The notes under the pieces: model-generated
Seen by the model: only the letters and a program-made list of their open reading frames with translations
The model's database searches: none
Told to the model about the DNA's origin: nothing
Assembly (NCBI GenBank): GCA_000720845.1
Contig: JODU01000011.1
Coordinates: forward strand, 186,001 to 250,000
DNA from: Kitasatospora aureofaciens
GTDB lineage: Bacteria; Actinomycetota; Actinomycetes; Streptomycetales; Streptomycetaceae
Length of the DNA stretch: 64,000 bases
Reading direction: 5' to 3'
Shown: in pieces, positions 18,892 to 27,826 of the stretch
How the letters are laid out: the number at the start of each line of letters is the position of its first letter
Position numbering within the stretch: the stretch's first letter is position 1
Translations under genes and position numbers: made by a program

Positions 18892-20466
18892 TCAGTGGAA
18901 GAAGTGCCGGGTCCCCGTGAAGTACATCGTCACGCCGGCCTTCTGCGCCGCCTCGACGACCAGTTCGTCGCGGACCGAGCCGCCGGGCTGGACCACGGCC
19001 TTCACGCCGGCCGCGGTGAGGATCTCCAGGCCGTCCGGGAAGGGGAAGAAGGCGTCGGAGGCGGCGTACGCTCCCTGCGCGCGCTCGGCGCCCGCCCGCT
19101 CCACCGCGAGCTTCGCGGAGTCGACCCGGTTGACCTGGCCCATGCCGACGCCGACCGAGGCGCCGTCCTTGGCGAGGAGGATGGCGTTGGACTTGACGGC
19201 CCGGCAGGCCTTCCAGGCGAAGGCCAGCTCGGCCAGCTCCGCCTCGGTCAGGGCCTCGCCCGCGGCCAGGGTCCAGGTGGCGGGAGCGTCGCCCTCGGCC
19301 TGGACCCGGTCGGTGACCTGGAGGAGGGCGCCGCCGTCGATGGGCTTGACGTCGACGGGGTGCGCCGGGCCCTCGGGGCAGCGCAGGACGCGGATGTTCT
19401 TCTTCTTGGTGAGGGCTTCGAGGGCGCCGTCCTCGTAGTCCGGCGCGACGATGACCTCGGTGAAGATCTCGGCGACCTGCTCGGCCATCTCCTTGGAGAC
19501 CGGGCGGTTGACCGCGATCACGCCACCGTACGCCGACAGCGGGTCGCAGGCGTGCGCCTTGCGGTGCGCCTCGGCGACGTCCGCCCCGACCGCGATGCCG
19601 CACGGGTTGGCGTGCTTGATGATCGCGACGCAGGGCTCGTCGTGGTCGTACGCGGCACGGCGGGCGGCGTCCGTGTCCGTGTAGTTGTTGTACGACATCT
19701 CCTTGCCGTGCAGCTGCTCGGCCGCGGCCAGGCCGCCCGTGCCGGCGGTGTAGAGGGCGGCGGGCTGGTGCGGGTTCTCGCCGTAGCGCAGGGTGTGCGC
19801 GCGCTCCAGGCTGGTGGCGAGGAACTCCGGGAACTGCGAGTCGTCGGCGGGCGCGTAGGACGAGGCGAACCAGGAGGAGACGGCGATGTCGTACTCCGCG
19901 GTGTGCCGGAAGGCCTCGGCGGCCAGGCGCTTGCGGGCGGCCAGGTCGAAACCGCCGTCCTGGACCGCGGAGAGCACGTCGGCGTACCGGGCCGGGCTGG
20001 TGACGACCGCGACGGAGGGGTGGTTCTTGGCGGCGGCGCGCACCATGGAGGGGCCGCCGATGTCGATCTGCTCGACGCACTCGTCGGCCGTGGCGCCCGA
20101 GGCGACGGTCTCGCGGAACGGGTAGAGGTTGACCACGACCAGGTCGAACGGCGTCACGCCCAGCTCGTCGAGCTGCTGCCGGTGGCTCTCCAGGCGCAGG
20201 TCGGCGAGGATGCCCGCGTGGACCTTGGGGTGCAGCGTCTTGACGCGCCCGTCCAGGCACTCGGGGAAGCCGGTCAGCTCCTCGACCTTGGTGACGGGGA
20301 CACCGGCGGCGGCGATCCGCCCGGCGGTCGACCCGGTGGAGACCAGCTCGACGCCGGCCTCGTGCAGCCCGCGGGCGAGGTCTTCGAGCCCGGTCTTGTC
20401 GTAGACGCTGACGAGCGCGCGGCGGATGGCCCGCTTGTTGCTCCCGGCGGTGGCGGTGGCGGTCAC
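18892..20466 (-). CDS. purH: Bifunctional AICAR transformylase / IMP cyclohydrolase
   Basis: 524 residues, normal for PurH. The N-terminal MGS-like cyclohydrolase domain shows SVYDKTGLEDLA, STGSTA, DGRVKTLHPKVHAGIL; the C-terminal transformylase domain shows RYGENPHQPAA, KHANPCG, and AYGG. It performs the last two steps of IMP synthesis, using 10-formyl-THF. Start is the GTG at 20466, whose last bases overlap the purN stop (GTGA). Co-transcribed with purN. Confidence 0.97.
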   Translation of the reverse strand: MTATATAGSNKRAIRRALVSVYDKTGLEDLARGLHEAGVELVSTGSTAGRIAAAGVPVTKVEELTGFPECLDGRVKTLHPKVHAGILADLRLESHRQQLDELGVTPFDLVVVNLYPFRETVASGATADECVEQIDIGGPSMVRAAAKNHPSVAVVTSPARYADVLSAVQDGGFDLAARKRLAAEAFRHTAEYDIAVSSWFASSYAPADDSQFPEFLATSLERAHTLRYGENPHQPAALYTAGTGGLAAAEQLHGKEMSYNNYTDTDAARRAAYDHDEPCVAIIKHANPCGIAVGADVAEAHRKAHACDPLSAYGGVIAVNRPVSKEMAEQVAEIFTEVIVAPDYEDGALEALTKKKNIRVLRCPEGPAHPVDVKPIDGGALLQVTDRVQAEGDAPATWTLAAGEALTEAELAELAFAWKACRAVKSNAILLAKDGASVGVGMGQVNRVDSAKLAVERAGAERAQGAYAASDAFFPFPDGLEILTAAGVKAVVQPGGSVRDELVVEAAQKAGVTMYFTGTRHFFH

Positions 20467-21110
20467 TGGATAACTACCTTTCGTCCCTCAATGCGATAGC
20501 CGTTGCGGGCGAGCCGCCCCACGACATCGACGAGCAGCCTTCGCTCGACTTCCTTGATGCGCTCGTGCAGAGCGACACCTTCGTCTTCGTAGTCCTCGTC
20601 CCGGACCTCCACCACGCCCTGCGCGATGATCGGCCCGGTGTCGACGCCGTCGTCGACGAAGTGGACGGTGCACCCGGTGACCCTGGCGCCGTACGCGAGC
20701 GCGTCCCGCACCCCGTGGGCCCCCGGGAAGCTGGGGAGGAGGGCGGGGTGGGTGTTGACGAACCGCCCGCCGAACCGCGCGAGGAACTCCTTCCCCACGA
20801 TCTTCATGAACCCGGCCGAGACGACGAGGTCCGGCTCGTGGGCCGCGACGGCCTCGGCGAGCGCCGCGTCCCACTCCTCGCGGGTCCCGTAGTCCCTGAC
20901 CTTGCGTACGAAGGTCGCCACCCCGGCACGCTCGGCGCGGGCGAGCCCCTCGATGCCGTCGCGGTCGGCGCCGACGGCCACGATCTCGGCCCCGTAGGCC
21001 TCGACGCCGGTGGCGGCGATCTCGTCGAGGAGAGCCTGGAGGTTGGTGCCGGATCCGGAGACCAGCACGACGAGGCGCTTGGCTCGCCGGTCCACGGGCT
21101 TGGCGGCCAC
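20463..21110 (-). CDS. purN: Phosphoribosylglycinamide formyltransferase
   Basis: 215 residues from the GTG at 21110, which matches the usual PurN length; the frame extends 40 codons upstream but that part is unlike PurN and runs through a palindrome. VLVSGSGTNLQALL is the phosphate-binding start (GSGTN 19-23). NTHPALLPSFPG supplies the catalytic Asn and His, DDGVDTGPI the catalytic Asp. It formylates GAR in the third step of purine synthesis. Coupled to purH by a four-base overlap. Confidence 0.95.
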   Translation of the reverse strand: MAAKPVDRRAKRLVVLVSGSGTNLQALLDEIAATGVEAYGAEIVAVGADRDGIEGLARAERAGVATFVRKVRDYGTREEWDAALAEAVAAHEPDLVVSAGFMKIVGKEFLARFGGRFVNTHPALLPSFPGAHGVRDALAYGARVTGCTVHFVDDGVDTGPIIAQGVVEVRDEDYEDEGVALHERIKEVERRLLVDVVGRLARNGYRIEGRKVVIQ

Positions 21111-21140
21111 GATGGGGCCTTTCTCGGAGAAGCGGATCTG

Positions 21141-21158
21141 TTTGTACGGTCGTACGAA
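21141..21158. promoter_or_regulatory. Operator-like palindrome upstream of purN-purH
   Basis: TTTGTACG-GT-CGTACGAA is an 18-base inverted repeat with one mismatch, located 31-48 bases upstream of the purN start. It is AT-rich for this DNA. A TCGTACGAA core also occurs before the XRE/sigma gene at 24102-24110. No regulator is adjacent. Role is inference. Confidence 0.4.
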
Positions 21159-21404
21159 TGCTTCGCGCCCCCGGATACGGGGAAGTCTACGAAGCGGCCG
21201 ACCGTCAGCAACGATACCGGCACACCGCACGGCCCCCTCGGGACGGGGGCGTGGCCGGAAGGTAGCGTCTGCCTGGAGCCGGAGCGGGAACGCGGCCTGT
21301 GCGTCAGGCGTTCACCAGACGTACCGACCAGTTCGCCCGCACCACCAGCTCGCCCGTTCCACCAGCCGCCCGTTCATCGTCGCCAAGGGGAAGACGCTCA
21401 GTTG

Positions 21405-22184
21405 ATGCCGGACCGCAGCCTGCGACTGCTCACGCTCCCCCAGCAGTCGGCGCAGCCAGGGGAGCGCAGCACCGTGCTGCTGCGCGAGCGCCCCTCGTCG
21501 CCGCCCGACACGCCCTCGGACCGGAGGGGCGGCGGCGGGCAGGACGGCTCCACCGACCAGGACAATCCGTTCGCACCGCCCCCCGAGGGCACGCCGGACC
21601 GCCCCTGGCAGCCGCGCCACCCGTCGGGCGACGACGATTCCCAGGGCGAGGGCGGGCGGTCCCCCTGGGGCGGCCAGTGGAGCGACCGGCAGCCCGGCCG
21701 GTCCCCCGGCGGCTTCGGCGAGCGGCCCGGCGGTTCGGGCGGCCCCGAGGGGCAGAGCGGCGGACCGGGCCCGCGCTGGGACCCGACGGACCCCGCCCAG
21801 CGGCGTGCCCGCTACGCCCTGCTGAGCGGCATGTGGGCCCTCTTCTTCGCCCTCTTCACCTGGCCGTACGTGGCCCTGCTGCTCGGCGCCCCGGCCCTGT
21901 ACTGGGGCATCAGCGCGCTGCGCGCCAAGCCCCGCGCCGCCTCCGACCCGGACACCCCCGCCCCGCCCGCGGAGCAGACGGGCCGCCCGCAGCGCACCGC
22001 CGCGATCAGCGGCCTGGTCACGTCGTCCCTGGCCATCCTTCTGGTCGCCGCGTCCTTCGGCGCCCAGCTGGTCTACAGCGACTACTACACCTGCCGCGAG
22101 GACGCCCTGACCAACGCGGCGGAACAGTCCTGCGAGCGCCACCTGCCGGAGCAACTGCGCCCGCTGCTGGGCTCCGAGGACTGA
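21405..22184 (+). CDS. Membrane protein with long disordered N-terminus
   Basis: 259 residues from the ATG at 21405; a TTG just before it is in frame and is spaced slightly better from AAGGGGAAG (21385-21393), so the start may be one codon earlier. Residues 1-135 are polar, Pro/Gly/Asp/Arg-rich and probably disordered. Three hydrophobic segments follow (LLSGMWALFFALFTWPYVALL, LLGAPALYWGISAL, ISGLVTSSLAILLVAASFGA), ending with a short tail with two cysteines (YYTCREDAL, SCERHL). No family recognised beyond a DUF4190-like look. Divergent from purN. Confidence 0.75.
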   Translation: MPDRSLRLLTLPQQSAQPGERSTVLLRERPSSPPDTPSDRRGGGGQDGSTDQDNPFAPPPEGTPDRPWQPRHPSGDDDSQGEGGRSPWGGQWSDRQPGRSPGGFGERPGGSGGPEGQSGGPGPRWDPTDPAQRRARYALLSGMWALFFALFTWPYVALLLGAPALYWGISALRAKPRAASDPDTPAPPAEQTGRPQRTAAISGLVTSSLAILLVAASFGAQLVYSDYYTCREDALTNAAEQSCERHLPEQLRPLLGSED

Positions 22185-22203
22185 CCCAGCCCCGCTCACT
22201 GTG

Positions 22204-22290
22204 AGCCCGTCCGGCGTTTGAGGACGAGGCCGTTGAGGCCGAGCTGCGGGAAGCGGGGGTCCGGGGGCGCAGCCCCCAGGGACGGGAACG
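22204..22290. repeat. Dispersed Streptomyces intergenic repeat with hairpin (bidirectional terminator)
   Basis: The stretch begins with GTCCGGCGTTTGAGGACGAG and ends with a GGGGGC-GCA-GCCCCC hairpin at 22263-22277. I recognise this as the element found many times between Streptomyces genes. It lies between two convergent genes, where a bidirectional terminator is expected. I see only one copy in this window. Confidence 0.75.
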
Positions 22291-22344
22291 GGAAGGGGCG
22301 GCGCGGGCGAAAGGCCCGTCGTCACCCCCGCACCCACCGTTCCC

Positions 22345-24024
22345 TCACTCCCCGCCGCGAGGCGACTCCGCGGCCCCGTCGACCGGCAGCAGGTCGTACC
22401 CCGCCCCGCCATCGTCGCCGTCGTACAACCCGAACGGCACCGCACCCTCGTCCTCCCCCGCCGCCCCGCCCACGTCCACGTCCTTCGAGTCCTTCGCGTC
22501 CCGCCTCCACCAACGCCCCACGGACGGCACCTGGACCCGGACCCGCGCCCACCGGCGCGCACCCCTGTCGGCCGCCTTCTCCGCCCCGGCCGCCTGCACC
22601 ACCGCCTCCCGTGCGGCAGCGCCCCGGCACCGCCATGCCCGCGCCACCACGGCGACCGGCACCGCCACCACCGCGATCCACGCCAGCGTCGCTGCCCCGG
22701 CCTGCCACCACACCGGCCCGAACCGGGCGAGCGCGGCGCTCCCGAGCGGCCCGCCGGCGAACGCGGCCAGCAGGGCGACGAGGACCGCGCACAGCACGGC
22801 GGCCACCACGGCGGCGCCGGCGGTCCGCCGCCACGACCACGACCACGCCCCGGCCACCGAGCCCGCTCCCCGCTCACCCCGCTCACCCGGCTCTCCCGAC
22901 GTGGCCGCCCGCGCCGTGAACCACCCCACCGCCGCCCCCGCCGCCAACGGCACCGCGCCGGCCGCCCAGTGCAGCGGCGTACCGGGCCCCGCGTCCGGCA
23001 CCGCCGCCAGCAGCGGGAACGGCGGCAGCAGCGCTGCGGGCGCGGAGGCGGTGGGCGCCACGACGTGCCCGGTCCCGAGCAGGAAGCCGGGGCCGAGGGC
23101 GTACACCGCGGCCCACACCGCCGCGTTCGGCACCAGCGTCAGGCAGAGCAGCAGTACGGCGAACCTCCCCGACCATCCCTCCGTCAGCCGCAGGAACGCC
23201 TCCCCCGTGGCGGCCCAATGCCATACGAGTGACACCGCGAGCAGCAGCGCGCCGCCGCCGACGAGCACCGCCGCACCGGCGCCCGCGGCGCGCGTCGCGG
23301 CGCCCAGGCGCGCGTCCGGCTCCACCATCAACTCCCGCAGCTTCCGGGGCAGCACCCGCAGCGCCCGCCCCACGGGCCCGCCCGGCCGGCCGAACGCCGT
23401 CCACACACCGGCGCCCGCCGCTCCCATGGCGACCAGCGGCAGGCACACCACCGCCCACCACGACGAGGGCCGCAGCGCGCCGCCCTGCGCGTACAAGACG
23501 ACGGGCCCGGCGACGGAGAGGTAGCCGAGGACGACCCCCGTCCAGGCCACGCGCGCGGAGACGGGCGGCGGCCCGGTGTCCGGGGCGCCCGCCATCCACG
23601 CCGGGCGCGCCCCGGGTCCCGCCTTGGGAGCCGCGCCCACGGCCACGCCCACACCGTCCCCGGGGTCCGTGGCGTCCCGGGCGGCGCGGTGCAGCAGCCA
23701 CACCGGCAGGAGGAGGAAGAGCATCGGGGTGACGCCGACGGGCGCGGGGGTGCCGGAGAGCGTGTCGGCACGCACCAGTTCGGCCCCGTGCGCCAGCACC
23801 CACAGCGCGGCGGCGACGTGGAGGGCGCCGCCGGGCCCGCTGTCGGGGTACGGCGAACTGATCCACAGCAGCGTCACTAGCGCGGCGCACGCCGCCAGCC
23901 CCAACACCGCCGCGACCACGCCGCCGAGGAGGCCGGCGGCCAGTCCGGGCGACCGGTCCCGCCACCGGGCGCGCAACAGGGAGAGCGGGGCTGGACGAGC
24001 GGTCGTCTGCATCACGCCCGCCAT
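22345..24024 (-). CDS. DUF6350 family multi-spanning membrane protein
   Basis: 559 residues with about ten hydrophobic segments, beginning LAAGLLGGVVAAVLGLAACAALVTLLW and including VTPMLFLLLPVWLLHRAAR and LTLVPNAAVWAAVYALGPGF, features I associate with the actinobacterial DUF6350 (PerM-like cell-division) family. The C-terminal 90 residues are charged and cytoplasmic. The first ATG (24024) has GGGAG only two bases upstream; the ATG at 24012 is an alternative. Function unknown. Its 3' end faces the dispersed repeat, its 5' end is divergent from the XRE/sigma gene. Confidence 0.78.
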   Translation of the reverse strand: MAGVMQTTARPAPLSLLRARWRDRSPGLAAGLLGGVVAAVLGLAACAALVTLLWISSPYPDSGPGGALHVAAALWVLAHGAELVRADTLSGTPAPVGVTPMLFLLLPVWLLHRAARDATDPGDGVGVAVGAAPKAGPGARPAWMAGAPDTGPPPVSARVAWTGVVLGYLSVAGPVVLYAQGGALRPSSWWAVVCLPLVAMGAAGAGVWTAFGRPGGPVGRALRVLPRKLRELMVEPDARLGAATRAAGAGAAVLVGGGALLLAVSLVWHWAATGEAFLRLTEGWSGRFAVLLLCLTLVPNAAVWAAVYALGPGFLLGTGHVVAPTASAPAALLPPFPLLAAVPDAGPGTPLHWAAGAVPLAAGAAVGWFTARAATSGEPGERGERGAGSVAGAWSWSWRRTAGAAVVAAVLCAVLVALLAAFAGGPLGSAALARFGPVWWQAGAATLAWIAVVAVPVAVVARAWRCRGAAAREAVVQAAGAEKAADRGARRWARVRVQVPSVGRWWRRDAKDSKDVDVGGAAGEDEGAVPFGLYDGDDGGAGYDLLPVDGAAESPRGGE

Positions 24025-24100
24025 GCTCCCAACGACACGCGCTTTCCCGACGTAACGGGCGAAGCTCCGTTGTGTCGCTCAATATATGTTTATGTACTTT

Positions 24101-24110
24101 TTCGTACGAA
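24101..24110. promoter_or_regulatory. TTCGTACGAA palindrome before the XRE/sigma gene
   Basis: A perfect 10-base palindrome inside an AT-rich stretch (24079-24110), directly before AAGGGG of the ribosome binding site. Binding here would block translation initiation or early transcription. The protein downstream has an HTH domain and could be autoregulatory. Inference. Confidence 0.4.
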
Positions 24111-24120
24111 GGGGTGCCCT

Positions 24121-25239
24121 GTGACACGCAGCCTCGCAACCCCGCTGCCACCTCCCAAGGCACGCCGACGCCTGCGTGAGACCGCCGCACTGACTCAGAC
24201 TCAGCTCGCGTCACGGGTGGGCGTCACCCCCCGGACGGTCCGTGCGTGGGAGAGCGGTCGCACGACTCCGCGAGGCCGGAAGCGGGAGGCTTACGCGAAG
24301 TTGCTGAAGACGCTGGCCGAGGAAGAGGCGGCACGGCAGGGCGAACAGGCACCGGAGACGAAACCGGAGCCGGAGCCGAAACAGGAGCCGGAACAGGAGC
24401 CTGAAGGGGAGCAGAAGCCGCAGCCCGAGCCCGCGCCCGTCGCGCTGACGCCCGCTCAGGCCTTCGACGCGCTCTACGCGTTCAGCGCCCCCGCCCTCGT
24501 ACGGCAGACCTTCCTGCTGACCGGCCGGCGCGAGCAGGCACGCGAGTCGGTCGAGCGGGCCTTCCAGACCGCCTGGGAGCGCTGGCCCGAGGTGGCCCGC
24601 GACCGGGACCCGGTGGGCTGGGTACGGGCGACGGCGTACGAGTACGCGCTGTCGCCCTGGCAGCGGTTCCGCCCGCGCCACCGGCACCCCGAGCCGCCGC
24701 CCGCCGACCCCGGCGACCGCACCCTGCTGAACACCCTCCTCAGGCTCCCCCCGCGGCACCGCCGCACGCTCGTGCTGTACGACGGGGTGGGCCTGGACCT
24801 GCCCGAGACGGCCGCGGAGACGGAGGCGAGCACCCCGACGGCGGCGAACCGGCTGCTGCACGCCCGCGAGGCCGTCGCCGGCCGGCTCCCCGCGCTGGCC
24901 GACCCGCAGATGCTGCACCGGAGGCTGGCCGAGCTGGCGTCGAACGAGCGGCTGCGGGCGGCCGAGCCGCCGACCGTGCGCAGGGGCGGCGAACGCCGGG
25001 CGCGGTTCCGGACCCGGGCGGCGATCGCGTTCACGGTCGCCCTCATCGGGACCACGGCCCTGACCCTGCGCACCGCGCCCACGCACTACGAACCGCCCGT
25101 GTCCCCCGGGCAGGCGGTGCGCGGCGTGCCGCAGCGGGTGGCCCCGGGGTCGCTGTCGGACCAGGAGCTGGAGCTGCGGCAGAAGCTGCGGGAGCAGTTG
25201 CAGGACGGGCCGGAACGGCTCAGCCCGAGCCTCGGATGA
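24121..25239 (+). CDS. XRE helix-turn-helix protein fused to a sigma-70-like module, with C-terminal membrane segment
   Basis: 372 residues from the GTG at 24121, with AAGGGG six bases upstream. Residues 12-60 are an XRE-type HTH (LTQTQLASRVGVTPRTVRAW). Residues 72-107 are almost only Glu, Pro, Lys and Gln. Residues 112-182 resemble ECF sigma region 2 (LVRQTFLLTG, AFQTAWERW, DPVGWVRATA) and 200-256 region 4 (LPPRHRRTLVLYDGVGLDL, then TPTAANRLLHARE). A transmembrane segment at about 299-317 is followed by a short outer tail. An intact -10 recognition helix is not obvious, so it may be a sigma-derived regulator rather than a working sigma factor. Confidence 0.75.
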   Translation: MTRSLATPLPPPKARRRLRETAALTQTQLASRVGVTPRTVRAWESGRTTPRGRKREAYAKLLKTLAEEEAARQGEQAPETKPEPEPKQEPEQEPEGEQKPQPEPAPVALTPAQAFDALYAFSAPALVRQTFLLTGRREQARESVERAFQTAWERWPEVARDRDPVGWVRATAYEYALSPWQRFRPRHRHPEPPPADPGDRTLLNTLLRLPPRHRRTLVLYDGVGLDLPETAAETEASTPTAANRLLHAREAVAGRLPALADPQMLHRRLAELASNERLRAAEPPTVRRGGERRARFRTRAAIAFTVALIGTTALTLRTAPTHYEPPVSPGQAVRGVPQRVAPGSLSDQELELRQKLREQLQDGPERLSPSLG

Positions 25240-25262
25240 GGCGGGCCCGGCCCCCCGGAACG

Positions 25263-25304
25263 CCGAGTGGCCCGCTCCCTGCGGACAGGGGGCGGGCCAC
25301 TCGG
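25263..25304. terminator. Bidirectional 18-bp hairpin between the XRE/sigma gene and sucD
   Basis: 25263-25280 pairs with 25287-25304 across the loop GCGGAC; all 18 positions pair with a single G-U wobble. Convergent genes end on either side. Confidence 0.85.
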
Positions 25305-25345
25305 TGCGGAACTGGTGGAGCAGGCGCTCGACCGATGCGGCGGTG

Positions 25346-26230
25346 TCAGCCGGCCAGGATGGCGCGGGCGAGCTTCGCCGTCTCGGTGGGCGTCTTGCCG
25401 ACCTTGACGCCGGCGGCCTCCAGGGCCTCCTTCTTCGCCTGGGCGGTGCCGGACGAACCGGAGACGATGGCGCCGGCGTGGCCCATGGTCTTGCCCTCGG
25501 GCGCGGTGAAGCCCGCGACGTAGCCGACGACCGGCTTGGTCACGTTCTTCGCGATGTACTCGGCCGCACGCTCCTCGGCGTCGCCGCCGATCTCGCCGAT
25601 CATCACGATCAGGTCGGTCTCGGGGTCGGCCTCGAACGCGGCGAGCGCGTCGATGTGCGTGGTGCCGATGATCGGGTCGCCACCGATGCCGACGGCGGTC
25701 GAGAAGCCGATGTCCCGCAGCTCGTACATCATCTGGTACGTCAGCGTGCCGGACTTCGAGACCAGGCCGATGCGGCCCGGCTTGGTGATGTCGCCCGGGA
25801 TGATGCCGACGTTGGACTGGCCCGGGGTGATGATGCCGGGGCAGTTCGGGCCGATGATCCGGGTCTTGTTGCCCTTCTTGCCGGCGTACGACCAGAAGGC
25901 GGCCGAGTCGTGCACGGCGATGCCCTCGGTGATGACGACGGCCAGCGGGATCTCGGCGTCGATGGCCTCGACGACGGCGTCCTTGGTGAACTTCTCCGGC
26001 ACGAAGATGACGGAGACGTTGGCGCCGGTCTTCTCGATGGCCTCCTTGACGGTGCCGAAGACCGGTACCTCGGTGCCGTCGAAGTCCACGGTGGTGCCCG
26101 CCTTGCGCGGGTTCACGCCGCCCACGACCTCGGTGCCGTCACCCAGCATGAGCTTGGTGTGCTTCATGCCGGTGGCGCCGGTCATGCCCTGGACGATGAC
26201 CTTGCTGTCCTTGTTGAGCCAGATAGCCAT
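25346..26230 (-). CDS. sucD: Succinyl-CoA synthetase alpha subunit
   Basis: 294 residues. The CoA-binding Rossmann part has VIVQGMTGATG and NPRKAG; the ligase part has GEIGGDAEE and the phosphohistidine loop KTMGHAGAIVSG with His251. It converts succinyl-CoA to succinate with substrate-level phosphorylation, as a heteromer with SucC. It is the second gene of sucC-sucD, 28 bases after sucC. Confidence 0.97.
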   Translation of the reverse strand: MAIWLNKDSKVIVQGMTGATGMKHTKLMLGDGTEVVGGVNPRKAGTTVDFDGTEVPVFGTVKEAIEKTGANVSVIFVPEKFTKDAVVEAIDAEIPLAVVITEGIAVHDSAAFWSYAGKKGNKTRIIGPNCPGIITPGQSNVGIIPGDITKPGRIGLVSKSGTLTYQMMYELRDIGFSTAVGIGGDPIIGTTHIDALAAFEADPETDLIVMIGEIGGDAEERAAEYIAKNVTKPVVGYVAGFTAPEGKTMGHAGAIVSGSSGTAQAKKEALEAAGVKVGKTPTETAKLARAILAG

Positions 26231-26258
26231 GGTGTGTTGGTGTCCTCGTCCTGAGTGC

Positions 26259-27443
26259 TTACTTGGCGGCGGCGTGAGCCAGCTCGGCGGCCTTGTCGGC
26301 CGCGCCGTCCATGGTGTCGACGCGCTGGACCAGCGGGTGGTTGGCGTCGGTGAGGATCTTGCGGCCCAGCTCGGCGTTGTTGCCGTCGAGGCGGACGACG
26401 AGCGGCTTCTCGACCTTCTCGCCGCGGTCCTCCAGGAGCTTCAGCGCCTGGACGATGCCGTTGGCGACCTCGTCGCAGGCGGTGATGCCGCCGAAGACGT
26501 TGACGAACACGGAGCGGACGTCCGGGTCGCCGAGGATGATCTCCAGGCCGTTCGCCATGACCTGGGCGGAGGCACCGCCACCGATGTCCAGGAAGTTGGC
26601 GGGCTTGACGTTGCCGTGCGCCTCACCGGCGTACGCGACGACGTCCAGGGTGCTCATGACGAGACCCGCGCCGTTGCCGATGATGCCGACCTCGCCGTCG
26701 AGCTTGACGTAGTTGAGGTTCTTCTCCTTGGCGGCGGCCTCGAGCGGGTTGGCCGCGGCCTTGTCGTGGAGGGCCTCGAAGTCGGGGTGACGGAACTCGG
26801 CGTTGTCGTCCAGCGACACCTTGCCGTCGAGGGCGATGACGTCACCGGAGACGACCTTGGCCAGCGGGTTGACCTCGACCAGGAGGGCGTCCTCCTTGAT
26901 GAAGGTGTCCCACAGCTTGACCAGGATGTCGGCGACCTTGTCGGCGACCTCGGCCGGGAACTTCGCGGCCTCGACGATCTCGCGCGCCTTCTCGGGCGTC
27001 ACGCCGTCGATCGCGTCGATCGGGGTCTTGGCGACGGCCTCCGGACGGGTGGCGGCCACCTCCTCGATCTCCATGCCGCCCTCGACGGAGGCGATGGAGA
27101 GGAAGGTGCGGTTGGCACGGTCGAGGAGGAAGGAGACGTAGTACTCCTCGACGATCTCGGGGGCGGTCTCGGCGATCATCACCTTGTGGACCGTGTGGCC
27201 CTTGATGTCCATGCCGAGGATGTCCGTCGCGCGGGCGACGGCCTCGTCCGCCGAGGCGGCCAGCTTCACGCCACCGGCCTTGCCACGACCACCGACCTTC
27301 ACCTGCGCCTTGACGACGGACTTGCCGCCCAGACGCTCAGTGATCTCGCGCGCCGCCTCAGGCGTGTCGATGACTTCACCGGCCAGCACCGGTACATCGT
27401 GCTTGGCGAAGAGGTCCCTCGCCTGGTACTCGAACAGGTCCAC
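26259..27443 (-). CDS. sucC: Succinyl-CoA synthetase beta subunit
   Basis: 394 residues. An N-terminal ATP-grasp domain is visible (MDLFEYQARDLFAKH, VVKAQVKVGGRGKAGGV, LLVEVNPLAK) and a C-terminal CoA-ligase domain (GNGAGLVMSTLD, VNVFGGITACDEVA). The beta subunit sets nucleotide specificity, which cannot be read here. First gene of the sucCD pair. The 744 bases upstream hold its promoter but no palindrome like that before mdh. Confidence 0.97.
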   Translation of the reverse strand: MDLFEYQARDLFAKHDVPVLAGEVIDTPEAAREITERLGGKSVVKAQVKVGGRGKAGGVKLAASADEAVARATDILGMDIKGHTVHKVMIAETAPEIVEEYYVSFLLDRANRTFLSIASVEGGMEIEEVAATRPEAVAKTPIDAIDGVTPEKAREIVEAAKFPAEVADKVADILVKLWDTFIKEDALLVEVNPLAKVVSGDVIALDGKVSLDDNAEFRHPDFEALHDKAAANPLEAAAKEKNLNYVKLDGEVGIIGNGAGLVMSTLDVVAYAGEAHGNVKPANFLDIGGGASAQVMANGLEIILGDPDVRSVFVNVFGGITACDEVANGIVQALKLLEDRGEKVEKPLVVRLDGNNAELGRKILTDANHPLVQRVDTMDGAADKAAELAHAAAK

Positions 27444-27710
27444 GCGCTTCCGTCCCTATCAGTGATCTCGCGGTTCGTTGGATGCGTGGGCGTGCCGCGA
27501 GGGCAACGTGACGTCCGCTGTGAGTCACAAGGGGGGCGCACACGGTGTCCGAGCGCGCGGCATGTCCGTCTCGCAGGTTATCGCCGCTTGCGGGGGGTCT
27601 CTAAATCGTGGGTCACACCTGAGCGGTGATGCCTGTCACATGATGCCGCGCTCACTGGCACCCGGTGCCGGGTGTGAGCCGGGGCCGGGGGCGCTCCGCG
27701 CACCGCTGAA

Positions 27711-27746
27711 GGGCCTCACCGGGCTGGGGTTGACCCGGTGAGGCCC
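27711..27746. terminator. Perfect 13-bp hairpin in the sucC spacer
   Basis: GGGCCTCACCGGG (27711-27723) pairs exactly with CCCGGTGAGGCCC (27734-27746) across a 10-base loop. Confidence 0.55.
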
Positions 27747-27794
27747 GTGGGCTCCCCGGCGGCCGCACGGGTGCGGTACGCCGGGGCGCGGGCG

Positions 27795-27826
27795 GGGCCG
27801 GTCCCCACCCCAATGGGGACCGGCCC
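27795..27826. terminator. Second perfect 13-bp hairpin in the sucC spacer
   Basis: GGGCCGGTCCCCA (27795-27807) pairs exactly with TGGGGACCGGCCC (27814-27826) across the loop CCCCAA. Confidence 0.55.

Noticed and set aside
21111..21230. Longer purN starting at 21230
   Set aside because: The extra 40 residues are unlike PurN and would be encoded across an operator-like palindrome; GTG at 21110 gives the family length.
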